Source: Caulobacteraceae bacterium (GTDB lineage Bacteria; Pseudomonadota; Alphaproteobacteria; Caulobacterales; Caulobacteraceae). Taken from it: DNA of 64,000 bases. Location of the stretch: NCBI GenBank assembly GCA_947475415.1, contig CANJLH010000001.1, forward strand, positions 1 through 64,000, written 5' to 3'. Of this stretch, positions 25,630 through 34,006 are shown one piece after another (the first letter of the stretch is position 1; each line of letters starts with the position of its first letter). A program made the position numbers and the translations under genes. The notes below the pieces were generated by a model. The model was not told where the DNA came from and made no database searches. It was given only the letters and a program-made list of their open reading frames with translations.

Positions 25630-26052
25630 ATGAGCGATACCGCAAACCCGCCCAAGGCGGCGTTTCCCTTCATCAAGATCGACGCCGGCGGGCGCGCCAG
25701 CCTGACGGCCGTGCGCTGCAAGGCTTGCGGGTCCTGGTACGCCGAGACTCACCGCCTGGCGTGCGCCAGGTGTGGCAAGCGCGAGTTTGAAACCGCCGAG
25801 CCGACCCTGACCGGCAAGCTTCACGCCGCTTCGATTGTCGAACGCGGCTTTCCGGGGACCCCCACGCCGTTCATCTCCGCAGTGGTCGATCTGGATGACG
25901 GCCCGGTTCTGAAGGGCATGTTGCGCGGTGTGGCCTGCAAGCCCGGCGAGATTCCACACGGTCGCCGCGTGAAGGTGGTGTTCGACGACGCCCTTGGCCG
26001 CAAGGACGCCGAGGGGAACAGCTACGTCTCACACTTCTTTGAACCGGCCTGA
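25630..26052 (+). CDS. DUF35-type OB-fold protein with zinc ribbon (first of three)
   Basis: The 140-residue product has a rubredoxin-like zinc ribbon with Cys30-x2-Cys33 and Cys45-x2-Cys48 (CKACG, CARCG), followed by an OB-fold region (SIVERGFPGTPTPFISAVV). Such proteins bind acyl-CoA and partner with thiolase-fold proteins. The ATG at 25630 gives the family-typical N-terminus; the frame opens earlier at 25576 without support. The thiolase at 26064 follows by 11 bases, so the two are a complex-forming pair. Confidence 0.8.
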   Translation: MSDTANPPKAAFPFIKIDAGGRASLTAVRCKACGSWYAETHRLACARCGKREFETAEPTLTGKLHAASIVERGFPGTPTPFISAVVDLDDGPVLKGMLRGVACKPGEIPHGRRVKVVFDDALGRKDAEGNSYVSHFFEPA

Positions 26053-26063
26053 GGGAGGTCGCC

Positions 26064-27203
26064 ATGAGCCAGGACGTCTACATCACCGGCATCGAGATGC
26101 TGAAGTTTGGCCGCTACCCGGATCGCGGCCCGCCGCAGCTGGGCGCGGAGGCGGCGCTGGGCGCGCTGGACGAGGCGGGGATCGCAATCGCCGACATCCA
26201 GGCCATGTACGCCGGCAGTGTTTTCCAGAGCATGATCGGCCAGCGCATCCTGCAGCAGATCGGCCAGACCGGCATTCAGGTGGTCAACATTACCAACGCC
26301 TGCGCCACCGGAGCCGCCTGTGTGCGCGAGGGTTGGATCGCCATTCGCTCCGGTGAATACGACACCGTGCTCTGCGTCGGGGTCGAGCAGACCACCGGTA
26401 TGGGCCTGCTGGGCGGCGCCAAGACCGGCCCGATCCCCACCGACGGCCTGCTGGGCTCAGCCACCATGCCATCGGTTTTCGGCGAAGCGGGCATCGAATA
26501 CGCCGCTAAGACCGGCGCCACCATCGAGGACTTCGCCCAGGTGGCGGTGAAGAACCACCACCACTCGACCATGAATCCCAAGGCCTATCTCCAGAAGGAG
26601 ACGCCGCTGGACGTAGTGCTCAATGCCGAGGTGATCGCGTGGCCGGTGACCAAGCTGATGTGCTCGGTCAATGTGGACGGGGCGGCGGCCTGCGTGCTGA
26701 TGAGCGAGCGCAAGGTGAAGGAATTGGGGCTGATGGGTCAGGCGATCCGCATCCGCGGCACGGCGCTGGCCTCCGACCCCTGGCAGGAGCGCGATCCAAC
26801 CATGCCCGACGTCAACACCGTGACCCGGCTGGCGGCGGACAAGGCCTACGCCATGTCGGGCGTGGAGCCCGGCGACATCGACCTGTGCGAGCTGCATGAC
26901 TGCTTCGCCCCCATCGAGCTGCCGCACTATGAGAACCTGCGCCTTTGCGAGGATGGCGCAGGCGTCGAGCTACTGCGCTCCGGCGCCACCGAACTGGGTG
27001 GCCGCATCCCGGTCAATGTCTCCGGCGGCCTGCTCTCCAAGGGCCACCCGATCGCGGCCACCGGCATCGCCAACCTCTACGAGCTGTCGCTGCACCTGCG
27101 CGGCAAGGCCGGCGATCGGCAGGTGGCTGGCGCGAAGATCGGCATGGCCCATGTGGTGGGGCTGGGCACCTGCAGCGCGGTGCACATCCTGGAGAAGGCG
27201 TAG
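26064..27203 (+). CDS. Thiolase-family acetyltransferase with intact active site
   Basis: The 379-residue SCP2-type thiolase keeps the catalytic set: nucleophile Cys80 (NITNACATGAA), His278 (CELHDCF), His328 in LLSKGHPIAA and Cys370 (GLGTCSAV). It should cleave a 3-ketoacyl-CoA or act in the reverse direction. The DUF35 partner is directly upstream and the ATG has a GGAGGT site. The substrate is unknown, but partnership with a DUF35 protein suggests a branched or bulky acyl chain. Contrast with 29980 and 39239, which have lost the Cys. Confidence 0.85.
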   Translation: MSQDVYITGIEMLKFGRYPDRGPPQLGAEAALGALDEAGIAIADIQAMYAGSVFQSMIGQRILQQIGQTGIQVVNITNACATGAACVREGWIAIRSGEYDTVLCVGVEQTTGMGLLGGAKTGPIPTDGLLGSATMPSVFGEAGIEYAAKTGATIEDFAQVAVKNHHHSTMNPKAYLQKETPLDVVLNAEVIAWPVTKLMCSVNVDGAAACVLMSERKVKELGLMGQAIRIRGTALASDPWQERDPTMPDVNTVTRLAADKAYAMSGVEPGDIDLCELHDCFAPIELPHYENLRLCEDGAGVELLRSGATELGGRIPVNVSGGLLSKGHPIAATGIANLYELSLHLRGKAGDRQVAGAKIGMAHVVGLGTCSAVHILEKA

Positions 27204-27251
27204 GGGGCGCGGGAACGCCCGAAGGGGCGAGACCTCACTCCCCGACCGACA

Positions 27252-27680
27252 TCAACGACGCGCGCCCTGCACATAGGGAATTAACGCGAACAGCAGCTGC
27301 GCCACGAGGCCTATGAGGCCAGCTGCATGGGTATAGGTCGCCAGATGTTCCGCGATCGTGCGGCCAAACAAGAGCACCGCCAGGCCCAGTTCAGCGAGCA
27401 TGGTCAGGCTGAAGGCCGCAAATCCCATGGTCATGCGTTCCGCTGCGCCAGGCGCCACGCGGAACGCCGCGACACACCATCGGGAAACCAACCAACTTGC
27501 GGTCGGGATCACCGGTGCTTCTAACAGAACGGCGCGGATCTCGCCCAATCTCGGGGCAGTAATAAGCACCCGAACCACGCCGAGCGCGAATCCGAGACCG
27601 AAGACCAGGCCGAAATATGCGGCGCCCGCCCATAGGGGCCGCACCATCGGGCCTCTTCGCCAGGCGCCGCCGTCCGCCAT
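27252..27680 (-). CDS. Small four-helix membrane protein, unknown function
   Basis: The 142-residue product has four hydrophobic segments: AAYFGLVFGLGFALGVV, APVIPTASWLVSRW (weaker), MGFAAFSLTMLAELGLAVLLFG and HAAGLIGLVAQLLFALIPYV. No conserved catalytic residue or known family was recognised. It lies 19 bases after the MBL hydrolase stop on the same strand, so it is likely the last gene of the minus-strand block from 29413. Its end faces the thiolase at 27203. Confidence 0.6.
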   Translation of the reverse strand: MADGGAWRRGPMVRPLWAGAAYFGLVFGLGFALGVVRVLITAPRLGEIRAVLLEAPVIPTASWLVSRWCVAAFRVAPGAAERMTMGFAAFSLTMLAELGLAVLLFGRTIAEHLATYTHAAGLIGLVAQLLFALIPYVQGARR

Positions 27681-27699
27681 CAGAGCATCACCCGTCCTC

Positions 27700-28668
27700 T
27701 CATCCGTAGGTGAAGTAACGCTTGCCCTGCGCCTGCATCAGCCGGCCGAACTTCATGCCGGGAAAGTGCGGCGAGGCCACGTGAACCGCACCGTCCTCGA
27801 TCTCCCGGATCAGATTCAACTTGGTGCGGTGGGCCAGGTCCTTGTCCAGGTCGGCCATCAGACTGAACTCCACGTTGGTCATCTCCAGTGGGCAGTGGAT
27901 GACGTCGCCCAGCAGCATGGCGCGCTGACCCTGGGATGAGACGATTGCGATGGCGCTGCCCGGCGTGTGCCCCGGCGCGTGACGCATGTCGATGCCCGGC
28001 GCGATGGTGATGTCGCGGTCGAAGGTGCGGATCTGTCCCAGGGCGCCGGCCATGCGCACCCCAGCCGGTTCGACGCCGAACATCACCTTGGTGCCGGTCT
28101 CGTCGGGGGGATTGTCGCCCAGGAAATGAGCGGCATCGGCCTCGTGCACCCAGACGTCTGCATGCTGGAAAAACGGCTTGTCGTCCCGGGTCACCCAGCC
28201 CATGTGGTCGCAATGCAGATGGGAGAGCACCACGTCGGTGACCTCCTCCGGCGCAACGCCGGCGGCTCTCAGGCTGGCTTCCAGGCGGCCATGATGGATG
28301 ACAGTGTCCTTCAACCCCCGACGACGCATGGCGACGAAGTCCTCATCGCGGCCGAATCTGCGCCACATGTCGTCGAAGGCGCCCAGGATCGCTGGATCGG
28401 CATCGGCCGCGCAATAGTCGCCGCAGTGACCGCAGGGCGGGCCGAGGCCCGCGTCCAGCAGCACTACCCGTCCCCCCGTGCGCACAAGAAACCCGCCCAG
28501 CTGGGTGTAGAACAAGCCGTCGCCGGGAATATAGGCCCGGTGGGGCTCCAGATCCGGGTCGATGGCCTTGATCTGCGGCGGTTCTGGGATAGTAAACCAG
28601 CCGTCGTCAATGGGGGTGATGGTCAGGTCGCCCACCTTGAGGGCGTTGGCGGCGATGTCCGCGTCCAT
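27700..28668 (-). CDS. MBL-fold metallo-hydrolase
   Basis: The 322-residue beta-lactamase-fold enzyme has the H-x-H-x-D-H site at 150-155 (HLHCDHMGW) plus RHAPGHTPGS and a later LLGDVIHC giving the bridging Asp. The arrangement, including VHEADAAHFL, resembles lactonase/quorum-quenching-type and other small hydrolases. A Cys-rich loop PPCGHCGDYC (78-87) is unusual and might bind an extra metal. The start at 28668 gives MDADIAANALK. It follows the enoyl-CoA hydratase by 4 bases, suggesting hydrolysis of a CoA ester or lactone in the same pathway. Confidence 0.8.
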   Translation of the reverse strand: MDADIAANALKVGDLTITPIDDGWFTIPEPPQIKAIDPDLEPHRAYIPGDGLFYTQLGGFLVRTGGRVVLLDAGLGPPCGHCGDYCAADADPAILGAFDDMWRRFGRDEDFVAMRRRGLKDTVIHHGRLEASLRAAGVAPEEVTDVVLSHLHCDHMGWVTRDDKPFFQHADVWVHEADAAHFLGDNPPDETGTKVMFGVEPAGVRMAGALGQIRTFDRDITIAPGIDMRHAPGHTPGSAIAIVSSQGQRAMLLGDVIHCPLEMTNVEFSLMADLDKDLAHRTKLNLIREIEDGAVHVASPHFPGMKFGRLMQAQGKRYFTYG

Positions 28669-28672
28669 GGTT

Positions 28673-29413
28673 TCAGATCCCCGCCTTGCGCTTTTCCACG
28701 GTGACGAATTCCAGCGCCAGGGCGGTCTCCAGGTCCATGCCCTCCACGCGTCGATTGTGGTCGATGTAGCGGCGGATGTCGTCCTGGGCGTAGCCGCCGA
28801 TGGTTTCGAGAATGTCGAGGGTGCGGGCGACCAGATTCTCTGGCGTTGTGAGTTCATTGACCAGGCCCCATTCATACGCCTGCCGCGCGTCGATGAACTG
28901 GCCCGACATGGTCATCTGCGCCGCGCGCCGTGCGCCAATGGCCGAAATCAGCAGCGCTCCCAGGCCCCAGCCCGGGAAGCGGCCGATCTTGATATGAGTG
29001 TCCACGAACCGCGACCGGTCCGAGGCGATCACGAAGGTGCAGGAGAGCGCCACCTCCAGTCCGCCGGTGACGCAGGGCCCATCGACCATGGCCACGGTTG
29101 GCTTGGACATCGCCCGGTTGGCTTCCACCGGATGAGGGCGCACCAGCGGCAGGTTTGAGCCGGCGGGTGTCTCCTTGATGTCGACGCCGGCAGAGAAATA
29201 GCCATGCGCACCAGTCACCACCACCGCGGAGATCGCCGGGTCGGCGTCCGCCGCACGCAACTCACGGGCATAGTCGCGGCGCATGTCGCGGGTCATGGCG
29301 TTGCGCGCGTCGGGCCGGTTGAAGACGAGGAAGCGGATCGCGCCGCGCGTTGTCGCCACCAGCGGATCGCTCGAGCCCCCCAGCAGGTCATTAATCGTCA
29401 TGGCTTCGGCCAT
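28673..29413 (-). CDS. Enoyl-CoA hydratase/isomerase family protein
   Basis: The 246-residue crotonase-fold protein has the CoA/oxyanion segments NRPDARNAM, GHGYFSAGVDIKE-like (AHGYFSAGVDIKE) and MVDGPCVTGGLEVALSCTF. The Glu/Asp positions in the second segment (near GLEVAL) fit a hydratase/isomerase. The ATG at 29413 has AAGGAGA upstream; the frame is open further upstream without family similarity. It is the first gene of a minus-strand block with the MBL hydrolase and membrane protein, and is divergent from the DUF35 gene at 29565. Confidence 0.85.
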   Translation of the reverse strand: MAEAMTINDLLGGSSDPLVATTRGAIRFLVFNRPDARNAMTRDMRRDYARELRAADADPAISAVVVTGAHGYFSAGVDIKETPAGSNLPLVRPHPVEANRAMSKPTVAMVDGPCVTGGLEVALSCTFVIASDRSRFVDTHIKIGRFPGWGLGALLISAIGARRAAQMTMSGQFIDARQAYEWGLVNELTTPENLVARTLDILETIGGYAQDDIRRYIDHNRRVEGMDLETALALEFVTVEKRKAGI

Positions 29414-29485
29414 CGCCGTCTCCTTCGGTGATCCAGTGTTCCTGACACCAATCAGAACCTCCCCCGCATCGCCCGGCAAGGCCCG

Positions 29486-29495
29486 AATGCGCATT
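29486..29495. promoter_or_regulatory. Short palindrome in the divergent region 29414-29564
   Basis: AATGCGCATT is a 10-bp palindrome about 75 bases from both divergent starts. It could be a repressor site, but this length may also arise by chance. Confidence 0.25.
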
Positions 29496-29564
29496 GGAGG
29501 TGGACGCGGCCGCGCCGCAAGGCGACTGTAGGACAGCCATAGGACTTCATCCGAGGGACGCCGC

Positions 29565-29972
29565 GTGACGGAACTACTGCCCAGACCCCTGCCCAACATC
29601 AATGAAATGAACCGCGACTTCTGGTGTGGCGGCGCGGATGGCCGCCTGCACATCCACCGGTGCGGGGCATGCAAGCGCTGGCATCATCCCTATGTGGCCG
29701 CCTGTCCCGCCTGCCTGTCGCGGGACGTGAAAGCCGAACCGGTCAGCGGCCTGGGCAAAGTCAAGGCGGTGACCATCAATCATCAGCCGTGGTTCCCGGC
29801 GGTACCGGTTCCCTACGCCGTGATTCTGGTGGAGTTGGACGAACAGGAGGATATCCGACTGCCGGCCAACTTGGTGAATGCGCCGGTCGAGGCCGCCCAG
29901 CCCGGCCTAAAGGTCAAGGTCTGCTTCCAGCAGTACGGCGACATCTTCATCCCCGTGTTCGAACCGGCCTGA
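29565..29972 (+). CDS. DUF35-type OB-fold protein with zinc ribbon (second of three)
   Basis: The 135-residue protein has the zinc ribbon Cys33-x2-Cys36 and Cys47-x2-Cys50 (CGACK, CPACL), then an OB-fold with AVTINHQPWFPAVPVPYAVI. It begins with GTG, helped by a GAGGGA site, and ends 7 bases before the thiolase-like gene at 29980. The N-terminus (NINEMNRDFWCGGADGRL) matches DUF35 proteins that hold acyl-CoA for an aldolase or thiolase partner. Confidence 0.85.
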   Translation: MTELLPRPLPNINEMNRDFWCGGADGRLHIHRCGACKRWHHPYVAACPACLSRDVKAEPVSGLGKVKAVTINHQPWFPAVPVPYAVILVELDEQEDIRLPANLVNAPVEAAQPGLKVKVCFQQYGDIFIPVFEPA

Positions 29973-29979
29973 GGCGACC

Positions 29980-31161
29980 ATGACCCGTTATTTCGAAAAG
30001 AACGTCGCGGTCTCCGGCGTCGGCCAGTCCAAGCTCTACCGCAAGCCCACCGTCTATCCCTTCGACCTGTGCGTCGACGCCTGCATGGCGGCCATCGAGG
30101 ACGCGGGCCTGACACCGGCCGATATTGACGGCGTCGCCTGCTGGCCGGCCGCCCCGCCGCATGTGGGGCACGGCACCTCGTCGGCCTCGACCACCGATAT
30201 CAAGAACAGTCTGGGGCTGAAGCTCAATTGGTACGCCTCGGGCTCCGGCCCGGCGCAGTACGCCAGCATCATCAACGCCATTGGGGCCATCGCCGCGGGC
30301 TATTGCGACCATGTGCTGTGCTATCGGGCCGAGGGCGAGCGCTGGGTCCCCACCTATGGCCGCGCCTATGTGGACGGCTCCATGCCCACCGCGGAGGGCT
30401 TCCAACAGTGGACCCTGCCCTACTGGGCGCCGTCGGCCGCCAACTGGATCGGACTGCACGCCGACTGCCACATGCGCAAGACCGGGATCTCCCGTGAGCA
30501 GATGGGCATGATCCCGATCAATCAGCGCCGCAACGCCGGCCTGAACGAGGCGGCGGTCTATCGCGAACCGATCACCCTGGACGACTATATGAACGCCCGG
30601 ATGGTGAGTTCGCCCTTCTGCCTCTACGACTGCGACGTGCCAATCGATGGCTCTGCCGCGGTGGTCATCTCCCGCCTCGACGTAGCCCGCGAGCGCACCC
30701 GCAAGCCGATCCGCTTCGAGGCGGTGGGTTCGGCCCTGCACGACCACGAGAGCTGGTTCTGCCGCACCGACTGGCCGAACATGGCGCTAAACGACGCGGC
30801 CAAGATGATGTGGAGCCGCACGGACCTGACCGCCAAGGACGTCTCCACCGCCCACCTCTACGACGGCTTCACCTGGCTGACGATCCTGTGGCTGGAGGCA
30901 TTGGGCCTCACCAAGCCCGGTGAGACCGGCGGTTTCCTGGAGGGCGGCCAACGCATCGCCCTGGAAGGCGAACTGCCGTTGAACACCAACGGCGGCCAGC
31001 TTTCAGAGGGCCGGCTGCACGCTTTCAGCCATCTGGTGGAGGCGGTGCGCCAATTGCGCGGCGAGGCCGGCCCCCGGCAGGTGAAGAAAGACGTCAAGGT
31101 CAGCGTCTGCGGCGCCGGCGGCGGGGTGTTCGGATCTTCGCTGCTGCTGGTGAACGACTGA
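29980..31161 (+). CDS. Thiolase-fold protein lacking the nucleophilic Cys, Ltp2/retro-aldolase-like
   Basis: The 393-residue protein has the SCP2-thiolase fold, but where Cys80 stands in the neighbour at 26064 it reads YASGSG (85-90), and the usual catalytic His is replaced by Tyr294 (HLYDGF). The GHP motif is also lost (LSEGRLHAFSH). Ltp2-type enzymes of steroid side-chain degradation share this loss of Cys and use Tyr residues for retro-aldol cleavage of 3-hydroxyacyl-CoA together with a DUF35 partner. The partner is encoded immediately upstream. An aldolase role is therefore likely but not shown. Confidence 0.75.
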   Translation: MTRYFEKNVAVSGVGQSKLYRKPTVYPFDLCVDACMAAIEDAGLTPADIDGVACWPAAPPHVGHGTSSASTTDIKNSLGLKLNWYASGSGPAQYASIINAIGAIAAGYCDHVLCYRAEGERWVPTYGRAYVDGSMPTAEGFQQWTLPYWAPSAANWIGLHADCHMRKTGISREQMGMIPINQRRNAGLNEAAVYREPITLDDYMNARMVSSPFCLYDCDVPIDGSAAVVISRLDVARERTRKPIRFEAVGSALHDHESWFCRTDWPNMALNDAAKMMWSRTDLTAKDVSTAHLYDGFTWLTILWLEALGLTKPGETGGFLEGGQRIALEGELPLNTNGGQLSEGRLHAFSHLVEAVRQLRGEAGPRQVKKDVKVSVCGAGGGVFGSSLLLVND

Positions 31162-31249
31162 GGCTGCGGACCGGAGCCTTTGCATGCGCTGTCGGGCCGA
31201 ATGCGGCCAGGGCGCAAACCGCCAGCACCAGTTTTCCCAATGATCGCAC
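31100..31249 (-). pseudogene. Orphan signal-peptide ORF, remnant of an exported protein
   Basis: A GTG at 31249, with AGGAGA upstream, starts MRSLGKLVLAVCALAAFGPT, followed by AHA, a textbook signal peptide with a cleavage site. After about 30 residues the frame continues into antisense of the 29980 gene and ends in an Arg run at 31100. The mature protein is missing, so this appears to be the surviving 5' end of a lost gene. Confidence 0.35.
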
Positions 31250-31325
31250 GGCCCCGCTCTCCTGGTTAGAGCGCGTTGCACTACCCCTAGTTGAGCGGGG
31301 CGCATCCGGGTTATGCGGTCGCCCG

Positions 31326-33851
31326 TCAGAACGCCTTCGCGAAGCCCAGGGTAATTCGGCCCGAAGCATCTCGATCCGTGTCGCGGGCCTCCAGGGAGGC
31401 GCGCCAGCTGAACCCGGCGGCCTCCCCTTCGAGGGCGATCTGGCCCCCCACGAAATCCCTGTCATCAGTGGGCAGGGCCACTGGAGCGGCCGACCCGCTC
31501 ACCGCGGCCAAGGCCAGGATCGGATTGCGCGGGCCGCCTTCGCTGACCCAGGTATAGCCGACCCGGGCGGTGGGACGGAACGAGCCGCCGCCGCCGAAGG
31601 TCGCCTCCAGGCCCAGGGTGCTTTCGGTGCGGCTATAGTCGGTGTCGGGCGCAATGCCGTTGCCGATAGCCGCCCCATTTTCGGTGAAGGAATCCAGGTT
31701 CACTCGCGCGTGCAGCACGTCGGCATAGGGTCCGGCTCGCGCAGGTCCCAGATCCGCCGCATAACCGAACTTAACGTTTGCGGTCAGTACGTTCCCAGAG
31801 GGGCGGGCTTGCGCGGAAAGCCCATACGAAGCCGGGCGGCGCGTCTTCAATTTGAGGTTGGCTAGCCCCGCCGCACCCTGGGCGTAAAAGCCGGACTTGT
31901 CGAACAGGCCCACATAGGCCCCGGCGGCGTAGCTGTGGCCGCTAATGTCGAAATCCGCGCTGCTGTCGCCGTCGATCTTTTGGCCCGAAAGGACGATGCC
32001 GTATTGTAGAAGTTCCGAGCCTCGCTCGATCCCCACCACCAGGGACCCTGCGTCCACGGCGTCGCCGAGACTGGTCCCGCCAACCCGGCCGAAACCGCCT
32101 TGGCCCCAGCCCCGCACGCCCATTGTGTCCAAGCCTGCGGCCCGCGCCCGGCGCACAGCGTCGAGATTGCCCTGGGCCGCCAATGCTGGCTCCGCCCCGA
32201 ACCGGGCTCCCACCTGATGCGCGCCGGCCAAAACCACGGCGCCGGTGGTCCGCAGATAGGCGAGCGCCTGCGGATCGACATAGGTGGGCAGGGTCAGGCG
32301 ATAGATCAGCACCACATTGTCGTTGTCGCCACTGCCTGCCGTGGGACTGTTGAGCGCGGTGTTGGCGTTTTGCACGCCCGCCGCATCCACGTCGCTGGAC
32401 ACGAAGTCATTGTCATTGCCGACCAGGAGGAAATAATCGTTGGGCTTGTCCTCTTCCAGCGTCGGCGCCAGCGCCATCGCCTCCCATTTTTCCGAGAGCG
32501 AAAACTGCGTGCTGGGGTTGGTGATGGTGTTGATGCCAAACTTTCCCAGCTGAGTGGGGTTTAGCAAATTGACCAGTTCGACCTGCTGCACCGGCGTTAT
32601 CCCCGCCACCAGCGCGCCGGAGCCGTTGGCCACTGCGCTGGTAGAAATCGGCGTGACGCCGTTGGAAAACGCCGTGCCGGCGATGCTGGTGGCGCCTGTG
32701 GTGTCTACCAACAGGATGCTCTTGAAGGCGATGGCGTTGGAGTTGCCATTGGTGCCGCGGCCGTTGCCGTCCCGCGAGAGCACAAGGAACTGGGTGTTGT
32801 TGAGCGCCAGGACTTCCGACTGGGCCGCCGTGGTCCCAGGCGCGCCAATCCCCGTGGCGCTGTTGTTGAAAACCGGCAGCTGCAGCACATATTCAGCCAA
32901 CGGCGCCGTCGGCGTCCGACTAGCGGAGATGTCATAGACCAGCACACGGGTGTTGTTGCGCCGCACCGCCACATTGGTCGGATTGTCCTGCAATGCGGCG
33001 CTCTGCAGCACCGCGAACAGCCGTGTCCCGTCGGGCGAGACCGAGACACCTTCCATGCCCTGGTTCGACCGTCGCCCCGTGGTGCCCGGGACCAGCGGCG
33101 CGTCATTGGTTCCGTTGAAGTTCACAGCGCCGTTGACCCGCGGGATGATGTCCGGATTGGCCTGGATCGCCCCGATCTGTGCGCCATTGGCGTCGAAGTA
33201 ATAGATCGCTGCCCCATACTCATCGCCTACATAGAAGCTGCCGTCGTTCAGAAACGTGACGGCCTCGGCGTCCATAGCGATCTTCCCGGCGCCGGGGTCA
33301 CCGGCGGGTGGCGTTGGGTAGACAATGCCGTTCCGGGTGACCGTGGTCCCCTGAGGATCGCGTCCGGTGAACAGCTGCCCGGTGGAATCCCGCAAAAGCA
33401 TGCCCCCGGCCTGCACCAGCTGCATCTGTTGTGTGGTCGCCGGCACTGCGGCGGTTCCCGTGTAAGGATTGAGCGTAAGTGTGAACCTATTCAGCCGGGC
33501 GGCATAGTTGGTTGTGGTCAGGCCCCCCACATTGTTCGGACCCCGGTCAGGCAAGGTGTAGAGGCTGGCGGTGTAGCCGCCCGATGACCGACGCCAGGTC
33601 TTCAGGTCGAGCGCCATGCCGGAGAACGAGCCCAGGGTCTCGCCATTGAAATCATGCAGCGTGGCGCTTAGCCGGGCCGTGCCGACGAGACCCTGGTTAA
33701 TGAAAGTCGCGCCGCCCACGGTGGCGGATGTCGAACCTGTAGCCGTTGTGACATTTGGTGAACTGAACCCGATGGAATCGGCCCTGGCGACACCGGCGGC
33801 GACAAGCGCCAATGCTGACACTGCGGCCAACACTCCCGTGCGAGTTATCAT
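31326..33851 (-). CDS. Phytase-like esterase passenger with autotransporter beta-domain
   Basis: The 841-residue product has a signal peptide (MITRTGVLAAVSALALVAAG followed by VARA), then a phytase-like esterase domain with LDLKTWRRSSGG, TLPDRGPNNVG, KIAMDAEAVTFLNDGSFYVGDEYGAAIYYF, GMEGVSVSPDG and EKWEAMALAPTLEEDKPNDYFLLVGNDNDF. From about residue 560 the sequence turns into an outer-membrane beta-barrel ending in GFAKAF with terminal Phe. It is expected to be displayed at the cell surface. Start: ATG at 33851 with GGGGAAA upstream; the TTG at 33863 is also possible. It could hydrolyse a phosphate or ester substrate outside the cell. Confidence 0.75.
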   Translation of the reverse strand: MITRTGVLAAVSALALVAAGVARADSIGFSSPNVTTATGSTSATVGGATFINQGLVGTARLSATLHDFNGETLGSFSGMALDLKTWRRSSGGYTASLYTLPDRGPNNVGGLTTTNYAARLNRFTLTLNPYTGTAAVPATTQQMQLVQAGGMLLRDSTGQLFTGRDPQGTTVTRNGIVYPTPPAGDPGAGKIAMDAEAVTFLNDGSFYVGDEYGAAIYYFDANGAQIGAIQANPDIIPRVNGAVNFNGTNDAPLVPGTTGRRSNQGMEGVSVSPDGTRLFAVLQSAALQDNPTNVAVRRNNTRVLVYDISASRTPTAPLAEYVLQLPVFNNSATGIGAPGTTAAQSEVLALNNTQFLVLSRDGNGRGTNGNSNAIAFKSILLVDTTGATSIAGTAFSNGVTPISTSAVANGSGALVAGITPVQQVELVNLLNPTQLGKFGINTITNPSTQFSLSEKWEAMALAPTLEEDKPNDYFLLVGNDNDFVSSDVDAAGVQNANTALNSPTAGSGDNDNVVLIYRLTLPTYVDPQALAYLRTTGAVVLAGAHQVGARFGAEPALAAQGNLDAVRRARAAGLDTMGVRGWGQGGFGRVGGTSLGDAVDAGSLVVGIERGSELLQYGIVLSGQKIDGDSSADFDISGHSYAAGAYVGLFDKSGFYAQGAAGLANLKLKTRRPASYGLSAQARPSGNVLTANVKFGYAADLGPARAGPYADVLHARVNLDSFTENGAAIGNGIAPDTDYSRTESTLGLEATFGGGGSFRPTARVGYTWVSEGGPRNPILALAAVSGSAAPVALPTDDRDFVGGQIALEGEAAGFSWRASLEARDTDRDASGRITLGFAKAF

Positions 33852-33910
33852 TAATTTCCCCAATCCTTTTCGCTCAGGATCCGGGTAGCGAAGGATTGTG
33901 ACGGTTCGGA

Positions 33911-33989
33911 AAGGCTTTGATGACGGATTTCTTGCACCGGGGGAGTGGCTACCGAATCCCAGCCGAGGTCATCTCGGGTTCAAAGCCTT
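33911..33989. other. Long-loop inverted repeat upstream of the autotransporter gene
   Basis: AAGGCTTTGA (33911-33920) and TCAAAGCCTT (33980-33989) are perfect 10-bp inverted arms 59 bases apart. They lie between the VOC stop (34007) and the autotransporter start (33851) on the minus strand. A transcript-end structure or paired operator sites are possible. Confidence 0.35.
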
Positions 33990-34006
33990 CTGGGCCAGAG
34001 CCCCAC

